Shown: piece by piece, positions 1 to 5,191 of the stretch
How positions within the stretch are numbered: position 1 is the first letter of the stretch
How the letters are laid out: every line of letters starts with the position of its first letter
Origin: an uncultured Cytophagales bacterium
GTDB taxonomy: Bacteria; Bacteroidota; Bacteroidia; Cytophagales; Amoebophilaceae
Assembly (NCBI GenBank): GCA_905479855.1
Contig: CAJQOF010000002.1
Span: 1 to 5,338 of the forward strand
Direction: 5' to 3'
DNA: 5,338 nucleotides
Program-made: the position numbers and the translations under genes
Notes under the pieces: model-generated
What the model was told of the DNA's origin: nothing
Databases searched by the model: none
Seen by the model: the letters and a program-made list of their open reading frames with translations, nothing else

Positions 1-713
1 GTTTGGGTACCTTGCACCCCCTGACCATTACGGCCAACACTATTATTGCGCTGTTCGAGCGCATAGGCTTTAATATTTCTGAAGGGCCAGAGATTGAGGA
101 TGACTGGCATAACTTTACGGCGTTGAACTTCCCGGAGAATCATCCTGCTAGGGACATGCAGGATACCTTTTTCGTGACCGAAGAGAGGGCCTTGCGTACA
201 CACACTTCTTCTGTGCAGGTGCGCGCCATGGAGAGCCAGCCGTTGCCGATAAGGACCATTTCCCCGGGCAGGGTTTTTAGGAATGAAGCCATCTCGGCCC
301 GTGCCCATTGCATCTTTCATCAGCTAGAAGGGCTATACATTAACAAAGCGGTAAGCTTTGCCGAGCTCAAGGAAACACTGCTCTACTTCGTGAAAGAACT
401 CTTTGGTAGCGACACCAAGCTCCGTTTTCGCCCCTCCTATTTCCCCTTTACAGAACCTAGCGCAGAACTAGACATTGACTGCAGAATCTGCAAGGGCAAG
501 GGGTGCCACGTTTGTAAGCACTCGGGCTGGGTAGAGATTATGGGGGCCGGCATGGTGGATCCCCAAGTGCTCACCAACTGCAACATCGATCCGCAAGTGT
601 ATACTGGCTTTGCCTTTGGTATGGGTATAGAGCGCATTGCTATGCTGCAGTACCAGATTGGAGACTTGCGCTTGTTCACAGAAAATGACGTCAGGTTCCT
701 GAGGCAGTTTTAA
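1..713 (+). CDS. pheS: Phenylalanine--tRNA ligase alpha subunit, 3' portion (5' end outside window)
   Basis: This is the catalytic alpha subunit of the cytoplasmic (alpha-beta)2 enzyme that charges tRNA-Phe with phenylalanine using ATP. The window opens inside the gene: the reading frame enters at base 3 with GTLHPLT, which matches the family's internal G-x-LHP segment, so the TTG there is not a start. About 236 residues are present of a protein usually near 340, so the N-terminal coiled-coil arm is missing. Class II motif 2 is visible as [14 protein letters not shown] (bases about 270-305). Motif 3 is visible as [14 protein letters not shown] (about 605-646). The C-terminal [11 protein letters not shown] is typical of the family. 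A C-x2-C-x4-C-x2-C cluster (bases 480-515), followed by a GWVEI segment, resembles the insert I know from Bacteroidota PheS and could bind metal. The gene ends at TAA 711-713, with 72 bases before ndk on the same strand. The identification is very secure. Confidence 0.97.
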   Translation, partial: LGTLHPLTITANTIIALFERIGFNISEGPEIEDDWHNFTALNFPENHPARDMQDTFFVTEERALRTHTSSVQVRAMESQPLPIRTISPGRVFRNEAISARAHCIFHQLEGLYINKAVSFAELKETLLYFVKELFGSDTKLRFRPSYFPFTEPSAELDIDCRICKGKGCHVCKHSGWVEIMGAGMVDPQVLTNCNIDPQVYTGFAFGMGIERIAMLQYQIGDLRLFTENDVRFLRQF

Positions 714-727
714 TGCACGGATTCGGC

Positions 728-735
728 TACCTTTG
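728..735 (+). promoter_or_regulatory. Candidate Bacteroidota-type -7 box (TAnnTTTG) for ndk
   Basis: TACCTTTG fits the TAnnTTTG consensus recognised by the primary sigma factor of Bacteroidota. It lies in the short gap between pheS and ndk, 50 bases before the ndk ATG, which leaves room for a leader of about 40 bases. The matching -33 element (TTG-like) is weak: only a TTTTAA tract at the pheS stop lies roughly where it should be. The position in an intergenic gap supports it, but an 8-base match with four fixed T/G positions can arise by chance. ndk could instead be read through from pheS. Confidence 0.4.
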
Positions 736-785
736 CCTGCACTATTCTTTATTATTTAATCACACTAAAAACAACCAACCAACAC

Positions 786-1202
786 ATGGCCAACAACATT
801 ACCTTTTCTATGGTTAAGCCCGATGCGGTACACGACCAACACATTGGGGGAATTATTAGCATGATAGAACAAGCTGGATTTGGCATCAAAGCAATCAAGC
901 TTACCCAGCTTACGCCCGAACGCGCCGGTGAGTTCTATGCGGAACACAAAGAGCGTCCTTTCTACGCACGGCTGTGCCAAGACATCTCTGCTGGGCCGGT
1001 GATTGCGATGGCGCTGGAAAAGGAGAATGCGGTAGTTGATTTCAGAACCCTTATTGGCACCACCAACCCAGAAGAAGCGGCTGTAGGTACTATTCGCAAG
1101 AAATTTGGTAAGTCTATTGACGCCAACGCGGTGCATGGCTCCGATGCCAACGAAAGTGCTACTAGGGAGCTTGCGCTCTTTTTTCCTGAATTGAGTTTGT
1201 AA
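786..1202 (+). CDS. ndk: Nucleoside-diphosphate kinase
   Basis: This cytoplasmic enzyme transfers the gamma-phosphate from ATP to other (d)NDPs through a phosphohistidine intermediate, balancing nucleotide pools. The 138-residue product is full length for the family. The N-terminal TFSMVKPDAV carries the active-site Lys (K11). AEHKERPFY (residues 52-60) and FRTLIGTTNPEEA (86-98) form the nucleotide site, including R87. IRKKFG follows at 103-108. The signature NAVHGSDANESA (114-125) holds the catalytic His117 and its Ser/Glu partners. No key residue is missing. The ATG at 786 gives the usual short N-terminus. The upstream region is A/C-rich (aaaaacaaccaacc) with no Shine-Dalgarno sequence, as is common in Bacteroidota. 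The gene follows pheS on the same strand after 72 bases and ends just before a strong terminator, so it closes its transcription unit. It may have its own promoter at 728-735. Confidence 0.98.
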   Translation: MANNITFSMVKPDAVHDQHIGGIISMIEQAGFGIKAIKLTQLTPERAGEFYAEHKERPFYARLCQDISAGPVIAMALEKENAVVDFRTLIGTTNPEEAAVGTIRKKFGKSIDANAVHGSDANESATRELALFFPELSL

Positions 1203-1230
1203 CCCCCTCCCCCGTCATTGTTGTTGAGCG

Positions 1231-1262
1231 ATCCTTAGCCCCCCAGGCTAAGGATTTTTTTT
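1231..1262 (+). terminator. Rho-independent terminator after ndk
   Basis: A perfect 10-bp stem, ATCCTTAGCC (1231-1240) with GGCTAAGGAT (1246-1255), closes a 5-base loop (CCCCA). It runs directly into a tract of eight T residues at 1255-1262. It begins 28 bases after the ndk stop codon and separates the pheS-ndk unit from the HD-protein gene. The stem, loop size and T-tract are textbook quality for the plus strand. On the minus strand no T-tract follows, so it is one-directional. Confidence 0.93.
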
Positions 1263-1458
1263 GCGGAAAACAACAATTCCTCTCCGCAGGAGAGCAGCCA
1301 CAACAGTTTATTAACAAACACTTTTTGCGCATATTTTGGGCACCTTTGTTGGTCTGCAGCCCCTGTGAGCACTCTTCTCGATCCTGGTGAGAAGGAGGCA
1401 ATGGTTGGTGTTCCAGATAATTTCCCTAAACTAGCGGTACAGAGAAGGCCGTTTTTTT
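1263..1458. other. Intergenic leader before the HD-protein gene
   Basis: This stretch of 196 bases lies between the ndk terminator and the next ATG, and no credible gene is seen on either strand. It must contain the promoter for the downstream gene unless that gene is read through. No clean TAnnTTTG box is visible: the nearest candidates are CACCTTTG, one base off, and TATTTTGG. Two small inverted repeats are present: CTCTCC/GGAGAG with a 3-base loop (1280-1294), and CTTCTC/GAGAAG with a 9-base loop (1374-1394). Neither is followed by a T-tract, and neither matches a known riboswitch that I recognise. Confidence 0.6.
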
Positions 1459-3495
1459 ATGCAATCCCCAACTCAAAGCCCTATGACTCCTACACCACAT
1501 ACACTTGATATAGCCATAGTTGGCGTTTTAATGGCAATAATCCTTATGGCCATTGCTACCTTGCTCACCTTTCCTATCTGGCCTTCAGCCATTAAGAGCG
1601 ATCGCTTTATCTCCCGCTACTGGCCCGTAAGCATAGGGGGCATTCTCTTCTTTATGGGCACACTCTTGCTGCTCATGAGCCATTGCCACCTGCTGCATGT
1701 CATGGTTTGGCTCATCAATTTATTCATTGCTCTCCTCTTCTTGCCATGGTCCCTAGCGTTGCCATTGGCTTTGGGGGGGATGGCCTTGGCGCTGCTCTTT
1801 TTCACCTACCCTATCGGCAGCCCTCTCTCAGCAGAAGCGCTGGAGGCTACCCCACTGCAGCTTGTGTATGGGGCGCTTATAGTGGTGAGTTTTCTCATTG
1901 CGCTCTTCAAAGCCAAAAAGGCGCATGAGGGCCTGGTTCGAGAGACAAAGAGACTGACCAGAGAGATCGGGCAACTGCACCAAGAGCGGTTAACCTTTAT
2001 GCAGCAGAGGGCTGCTTTCTTTGCTGTTTTTCAGCAATCAGGCGCTGAAAAACTGGTAGACATGGTGAGGGTAATGAGGAATTTGAAAAGCAAGATCATG
2101 GAATTAGATGCTCCCTCCACAATGGTAGCCGACGTTTCGAATCTGGAGCGCAAGCTTACCAATATGGCGTTCCACCTGGATAGAATTGCGCAGCGCTTAG
2201 CCCATCAGATGGTGCTATCGCCAACAACCACAAGCCCTCAAGACTTAATTGCCAAGGTAGAAGAAAGACTGCTTGAAAAGGGGGTGAGCACAACCGCCAT
2301 TCAGTGCGAGAATTTGTCACAGCAGCAAGAAATTGTGTGTGATGACGAAAAGATCACTACTTTGCTCGTAAACAGTATCCTCCTTGCGCAACGCACGCTG
2401 GGTCAACGGAACGAGGTGGTTTTACTAGCCCTGGAAGATACCAAACTGCGCTACGAAATGCCCCAAACATGGGTAGATTATGGCAAAGAGATACCGGCAC
2501 TGCGGCTTACCATCACCACGGAAAAAACACTGCCCGCGCTAGAGAAGCGTTATTCCTCTCAAGTTTATGAAATTAATGCCCCCATGATGGCTAAGGAGAG
2601 TGCAGATATGCTGCTCATCGACAACCAGCGCATTGCTGATGCGCATTATGGTTGCAAGCATGTAGCAAAGGGAGAGGGGGGCTGTGTCTTCTCTTATGTA
2701 ATACCGACTATGCTCCGGCAAGTGAGGGGCGAAGAGATGGATCAACCCAGCATGCAGCTAGGCCCCAAGTTACCCCGAACAGGTGAGCAGTACCTTGGCG
2801 CAAAAGCGCTAGAGCATGCTTTCCTTGAAGACGTAAAGAAGAAGAGCAAAGCACCACTTGTGACTATTCTAAAAGCGGTTGAGATGATCGAGGTACACCA
2901 CGGCGATGCAAAATCTAAATCAGGAGTTCCTTGCTACTTACACGCCATAGAGGTGGCGCATCTTCTGCTGGATTATGACGATAATGCAGACACACTTGTG
3001 GCTGCACTGCTCCACGACCTTGTGCGCAAAACGCCCCTATCCTTCGAGCAGATAGAACTCCTATTTAAGGAAGAGGTTGCTCAACTTGTAGCCGGAACTA
3101 CAGGGGTAGAGACCGGTGCACATGTTTTTAACAAGGTGACGTTATCTAGCGATGAAAGTATCTACAAGCTTTGTTACCTAAGAGACAAGGGCATGCTCCG
3201 TATAAAATTGGCGGAAAGCGTTGTCAACCTACGCACCATTGCGCATGAGTCTCCGGAAGATCAGTACCAAATAGCCAAGAGGAATCTGAGTTTCTATGTG
3301 CCCCTGGCCAAACAATTAAACCTTCCAGCAGCGGTTGCAGCGCTTAAGGACAAGAGTGCAAAAATCATAGCGGCATACAAAGGGGAGGAAAAAAACAACA
3401 CATGCGCTACCCTAGCAAGCAACCAGCCTAACACTACTGCGCATGCTCTTTTTGGGCAACAAAAATCTTTTTCACCCAGCGGGGGAGATAAATAA
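1459..3495 (+). CDS. Membrane-anchored protein with degenerate histidine-kinase-like region and RelA/SpoT-type HD domain
   Basis: The product has 678 residues. Five hydrophobic segments (about 16-40, 57-73, 78-97, 99-117 and 133-150) suggest an inner-membrane anchor, and a charged helical stretch (about 152-185) looks like a coiled coil. Residues about 195-420 follow the outline of a sensor kinase: a helical dimerisation-like part, CDDEKITTLLVNSILLA (294-310) where the N-box would be, and GEGGCVFSYVIP (405-416) at the end of an ATPase fold. The phosphoacceptor His, N-box Asn and glycine-rich ATP loops are not recognisable. Residues about 465-640 resemble the N-terminal HD domain of Rel/SpoT: SGVPCYLHAIEVA (488-500), AALLHDLVRKTP (515-526) and IKLAESVVNLRT (582-593). 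H495, H519, D520 and N590 are kept, but the positions equivalent to Rel R44, E81, D82 and D144 are S486, R523, K524 and E586. No ppGpp synthetase, TGS or ACT domain is present. ppGpp hydrolysis is therefore doubtful, and a regulatory or binding role is inferred. The ATG at 1459 sits right after a T7 tract; Met9 (1483) is an alternative start. The last 62 bases overlap the convergent flippase-like gene. Confidence 0.8.
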   Translation: MQSPTQSPMTPTPHTLDIAIVGVLMAIILMAIATLLTFPIWPSAIKSDRFISRYWPVSIGGILFFMGTLLLLMSHCHLLHVMVWLINLFIALLFLPWSLALPLALGGMALALLFFTYPIGSPLSAEALEATPLQLVYGALIVVSFLIALFKAKKAHEGLVRETKRLTREIGQLHQERLTFMQQRAAFFAVFQQSGAEKLVDMVRVMRNLKSKIMELDAPSTMVADVSNLERKLTNMAFHLDRIAQRLAHQMVLSPTTTSPQDLIAKVEERLLEKGVSTTAIQCENLSQQQEIVCDDEKITTLLVNSILLAQRTLGQRNEVVLLALEDTKLRYEMPQTWVDYGKEIPALRLTITTEKTLPALEKRYSSQVYEINAPMMAKESADMLLIDNQRIADAHYGCKHVAKGEGGCVFSYVIPTMLRQVRGEEMDQPSMQLGPKLPRTGEQYLGAKALEHAFLEDVKKKSKAPLVTILKAVEMIEVHHGDAKSKSGVPCYLHAIEVAHLLLDYDDNADTLVAALLHDLVRKTPLSFEQIELLFKEEVAQLVAGTTGVETGAHVFNKVTLSSDESIYKLCYLRDKGMLRIKLAESVVNLRTIAHESPEDQYQIAKRNLSFYVPLAKQLNLPAAVAALKDKSAKIIAAYKGEEKNNTCATLASNQPNTTAHALFGQQKSFSPSGGDK

Positions 3496-4495
3496 TACCG
3501 AGCACCAGGTAGAGGTAGTAGGTCAATAGCCGCCAAACGAGATCTGTGATCAGCGTATACTCCCCCAGTTCACTTTGATAAAGCTGCTTGAAGAAGAACT
3601 CGGCGGTACCACTGCTGCCTGGTGTGGGTGAGATAAGCATGACAACCCACAACATAATGTGCTTTCCAAAGATGATGACATGCTGCCAAATATCGAGTGG
3701 AACGTAGGCAGCCATCAGGAAGTTGAGGATGATGTAGCGCGAGCTCCATGCAAAAGCAGTAACCAGCAAGAGTTTTCCCCAATAAGAAAAGGGCTTGTTC
3801 TTTAGCACTTGCGAGGCCAACATAATTTCATCGCCATGCGTACGCGCACTGTTCTTCCACCGCTTTAGGAAGCTTATTTTGGTGCACCGAAGCAGCAGCC
3901 ACTTGAAGAATCTAGGCTTAAAAAAGAGGGCAAACAGCATGTTGAACATATAGAGCGCAACCAGCCCATAACTTATCCAAAAGATATATTGGAGGCTTCT
4001 TCCGCCTAGTTGCATCGCAGCAGCATTGCTTGAAAACACGGCATCATAAGCCACGAAGTAGCCAGCAGGTGCTGCCAAAACAAAAAATAAATTATCGAGG
4101 ATGGCTGTGAGCATAACATAGGCAACTGCCTTGCCTAACGTGAGCCCTTCGCGGGCCATGAGGAAAACAGCTACCAGGCCCCCGCCTACTACTGAGGGGG
4201 TAACAGCGGAAGAAAACTCCCAGAGAACAATAATGTAGAAGCTGCTCACCCAGCTCATCTCTTGTTGCGTAATAATACGCAGCCGATAGATATAGCCCAG
4301 GTCTCGCACCACAATCATGAGCACAGCAAACAACAAGGAAAAGCCGTTGGCCTGGCCAAGAAGATGCATACTATCCCGTGTAAAAACATTATCCCCCCAA
4401 AAAAGGTAGGCCGCAATACCCATCCCAATAATGGTAGGCAGCCACACCCTATTGAGGTTCAGGACTTCAAAGGCTTTCTTGGTTTCCGGTTGCAT
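3434..4495 (-). CDS. Flippase-like integral membrane protein (LPG-synthase transmembrane/UPF0104 family)
   Basis: With the chosen start the product has 353 residues and about eight hydrophobic segments (near 17-35, 52-73, 84-110, 121-147, 168-193, 240-262, 271-290 and 320-338). It fits the polytopic YbhN/AglD2-like family related to the membrane part of lysyl-phosphatidylglycerol synthase (MprF). Family landmarks are WEFSSAVTPSVVGGG (92-106) followed by FLMAREG (111-117), the SPTPGSSGTAE loop (289-299), and the final W-R-LLTYYLYLVLG helix. No soluble aminoacyl-transferase domain is attached, so lipid aminoacylation is unlikely; moving a lipid or lipid-linked substrate is the family-level guess, with substrate unknown. 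The frame is open to an upstream ATG at 4588, but that start lies inside gatC and adds 31 polar residues of low-complexity character. The ATG at 4495 places a short polar segment before helix 1 and is preferred. The gene follows gatC by 40 bases, probably co-transcribed, and its 3' end overlaps the convergent HD-protein gene. Confidence 0.85.
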   Translation of the reverse strand: MQPETKKAFEVLNLNRVWLPTIIGMGIAAYLFWGDNVFTRDSMHLLGQANGFSLLFAVLMIVVRDLGYIYRLRIITQQEMSWVSSFYIIVLWEFSSAVTPSVVGGGLVAVFLMAREGLTLGKAVAYVMLTAILDNLFFVLAAPAGYFVAYDAVFSSNAAAMQLGGRSLQYIFWISYGLVALYMFNMLFALFFKPRFFKWLLLRCTKISFLKRWKNSARTHGDEIMLASQVLKNKPFSYWGKLLLVTAFAWSSRYIILNFLMAAYVPLDIWQHVIIFGKHIMLWVVMLISPTPGSSGTAEFFFKQLYQSELGEYTLITDLVWRLLTYYLYLVLGIIYLPRWVKKIFVAQKEHAQ

Positions 4496-4506
4496 ACTTG
4501 TGTGGG

Positions 4507-4536
4507 TTAAGGCTTGTTGTCGTTGTTGGTGGCCAT
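4507..4536 (-). CDS. Possible 9-codon coupling mini-ORF between gatC and the flippase-like gene
   Basis: On the minus strand the gatC stop overlaps an ATG in the arrangement TAATG (4538-4534). This opens MATNNDNKP followed by TAA (4509-4507). Its stop lies 11 bases before the preferred ATG of the flippase-like gene at 4495. The peptide has no recognisable function. If real, it would act as a relay for translational reinitiation from gatC to the membrane-protein gene, which has no clear ribosome-binding site. It may equally be chance, because such short frames are common. Confidence 0.25.
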   Translation of the reverse strand: MATNNDNKP

Positions 4537-4826
4537 TATGCTTTCTGCTGCGGCACCCTGAAGTAGTTGGAATCCTTGCTGGGGGCATTCGCCAACCCCT
4601 TCTTGTGTGCCAAAGGTGGCTGTGGGATATCCTCCTCTTGGTAAATATTAGTTTCCGATGATAGTGTGATTAGAGGACTCACCCCAGTAGTATCCACTTC
4701 CTGCAGCTTCTCAGCCCAACCGACAATCTTGTTGAGCCCCTCCAATAACTTCGCCTCGTTCTGCTCATTCACCTCCAGGTGCGCTAGCTGCGCCATTTTC
4801 TGGAGCAGTGTTTTGTCTATTTGCAT
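4536..4826 (-). CDS. gatC: Asp-tRNA(Asn)/Glu-tRNA(Gln) amidotransferase subunit C
   Basis: This is the small structural subunit of the GatCAB complex, which converts misacylated Glu-tRNA(Gln) (and Asp-tRNA(Asn)) to the correct amide form in organisms lacking the direct synthetase. GatC wraps and stabilises GatA against GatB. The 96-residue length is normal for the family. The sequence follows its pattern: LLQKMAQLAHLEVNEQ at residues 7-22, an amphipathic helix to about 42 ending in W-A-E-K-L, the hallmark EVDTTGVSPL (43-52), an acidic EED (64-66) where family members have R-E-D, and the C-terminal NAPSKDSNYFRVP (80-92). The ATG at 4826 gives the usual short N-terminus; upstream lies an A-rich tract (cacaaaaaga) with no Shine-Dalgarno sequence. 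gatA and gatB are not in this window. The flippase-like gene follows directly on the same strand, probably in one transcript. No clear promoter was found upstream. Confidence 0.95.
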   Translation of the reverse strand: MQIDKTLLQKMAQLAHLEVNEQNEAKLLEGLNKIVGWAEKLQEVDTTGVSPLITLSSETNIYQEEDIPQPPLAHKKGLANAPSKDSNYFRVPQQKA

Positions 4827-4866
4827 GGGAAAACATCTTTTTGTGCTAAATACTAAACGCTATTAC

Positions 4867-4877
4867 CCTACAAAAAG
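4867..4877 (+). repeat. 11-base direct repeat, copy 1 (CCTACAAAAAG)
   Basis: CCTACAAAAAG occurs here and again exactly 300 bases downstream at 5167-5177. The two copies bracket the palindrome and most of the non-coding stretch. Direct repeats around a segment can mark a target-site duplication, but no transposase or terminal inverted repeat accompanies them. Part of the match is a simple A-run, so chance is quite possible. Confidence 0.4.
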
Positions 4878-4903
4878 CCACTACAGCGGGAACATAGTGT
4901 TGG

Positions 4904-4958
4904 CTATGCTATTTGTTGGCTGGCAAAGAAGCCAACAAATATGCAACCGATAGCATAG
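4904..4958. repeat. Interrupted palindrome / potential long hairpin
   Basis: The inner arms ATTTGTTGGCT (4911-4921) and AGCCAACAAAT (4930-4940) are perfect 11-base complements around an 8-base loop (GGCAAAGA). The outer arms CTATGCTA (4904-4911) and TAGCATAG (4951-4958) are also perfect complements; A4911 can serve either arm. They are set off by a 10-base unpaired stretch (4941-4950) on one side only. No T-tract follows on either strand, so it is not a standard terminator. The left arm also contains TGTTGGCT, repeated directly at 4898-4905 and 4914-4921. It could be a REP-like or mobile-element end, a protein-binding site or an RNA structure. Its function is unknown. Confidence 0.8.
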
Positions 4959-5132
4959 AATTCATAACCCCTTCCAAATGAAACCAGGGTTACCTCATGA
5001 AAAGTCAATAATAGCTGCAGTACATTTTTACACGTGCTTAAAATATCGACCAAACGGTATTCGTGTACAAAAGAGCCTACCTGGCTATAAAAAAATACCC
5101 CGTAGTCCACAAAAGGGTAGTGGACCAACACT

Positions 5133-5140
5133 TATATTTG
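5133..5140 (+). promoter_or_regulatory. Weak TAnnTTTG promoter-like box
   Basis: TATATTTG matches the Bacteroidota -7 consensus on the plus strand, about 52 bases before the nuclease-family fragment. No convincing TTG-type -33 element lies at the expected distance. The downstream frame has no ATG start, so if this was a promoter it may now serve a broken gene. Confidence 0.2.
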
Positions 5141-5166
5141 ACGCACTACCGCATAAGGAAGGGATA

Positions 5167-5177
5167 CCTACAAAAAG
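5167..5177 (+). repeat. 11-base direct repeat, copy 2 (CCTACAAAAAG)
   Basis: This is the second copy of the repeat at 4867-4877, identical over 11 bases, and it ends 14 bases before the start of the nuclease-family fragment. The flanking bases differ beyond the 11-base core. Whether it marks the boundary of an insertion or deletion cannot be decided from one sequence. Confidence 0.4.
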
Positions 5178-5191
5178 ACCAATCGCAGTAG

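Larger units (their letters stand above)
4827..5191. other. Non-coding region upstream of gatC
   Basis: About 365 bases without a credible gene lie here, and the stretch looks more A/T-rich than its surroundings by eye. It holds a large interrupted palindrome (4904-4958), an 11-base direct repeat (4867-4877 and 5167-5177), a GTCCAC/GTGGAC inverted repeat (5105-5125), a TACACG/CGTGTA inverted repeat (5029-5067), and one TAnnTTTG-like box (5133-5140). Open frames of 75-95 codons cross it on both strands, but they show no family motifs. It may be a decayed region at the edge of an inactivated nuclease gene. Confidence 0.55.

Noticed and set aside
3..5. TTG at base 3 as the pheS start codon
   Set aside because: The frame is inside the conserved catalytic region; about 100 residues of PheS should lie upstream of the window.
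765..1136. 123-codon minus-strand open frame opposite ndk
   Set aside because: It is the antisense shadow of ndk, which is itself unambiguous.
1162..1401. 79-codon minus-strand open frame across the ndk terminator
   Set aside because: It reads through a strong plus-strand terminator and the end of ndk, and shows no family features.
4496..4588. N-terminal extension of the flippase-like protein from the ATG at 4588
   Set aside because: The extension overlaps the conserved C-terminal YFRVP coding region of gatC and is polar and low complexity; the ATG at 4495 gives a normal N-terminus.
4904..4958. Palindrome as a tRNA gene or intrinsic terminator
   Set aside because: It lacks cloverleaf features such as a T-loop and acceptor stem, and no T-run follows on either strand.
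5105..5125. GTCCAC/GTGGAC inverted repeat as an operator or terminator
   Set aside because: Only 6 bp of stem, no T-tract and no nearby intact gene; it could easily be chance.
4904..5131. 75-codon minus-strand open frame upstream of gatC
   Set aside because: No recognisable motif, it runs through the palindrome, and it has no start context. The frame is probably chance.
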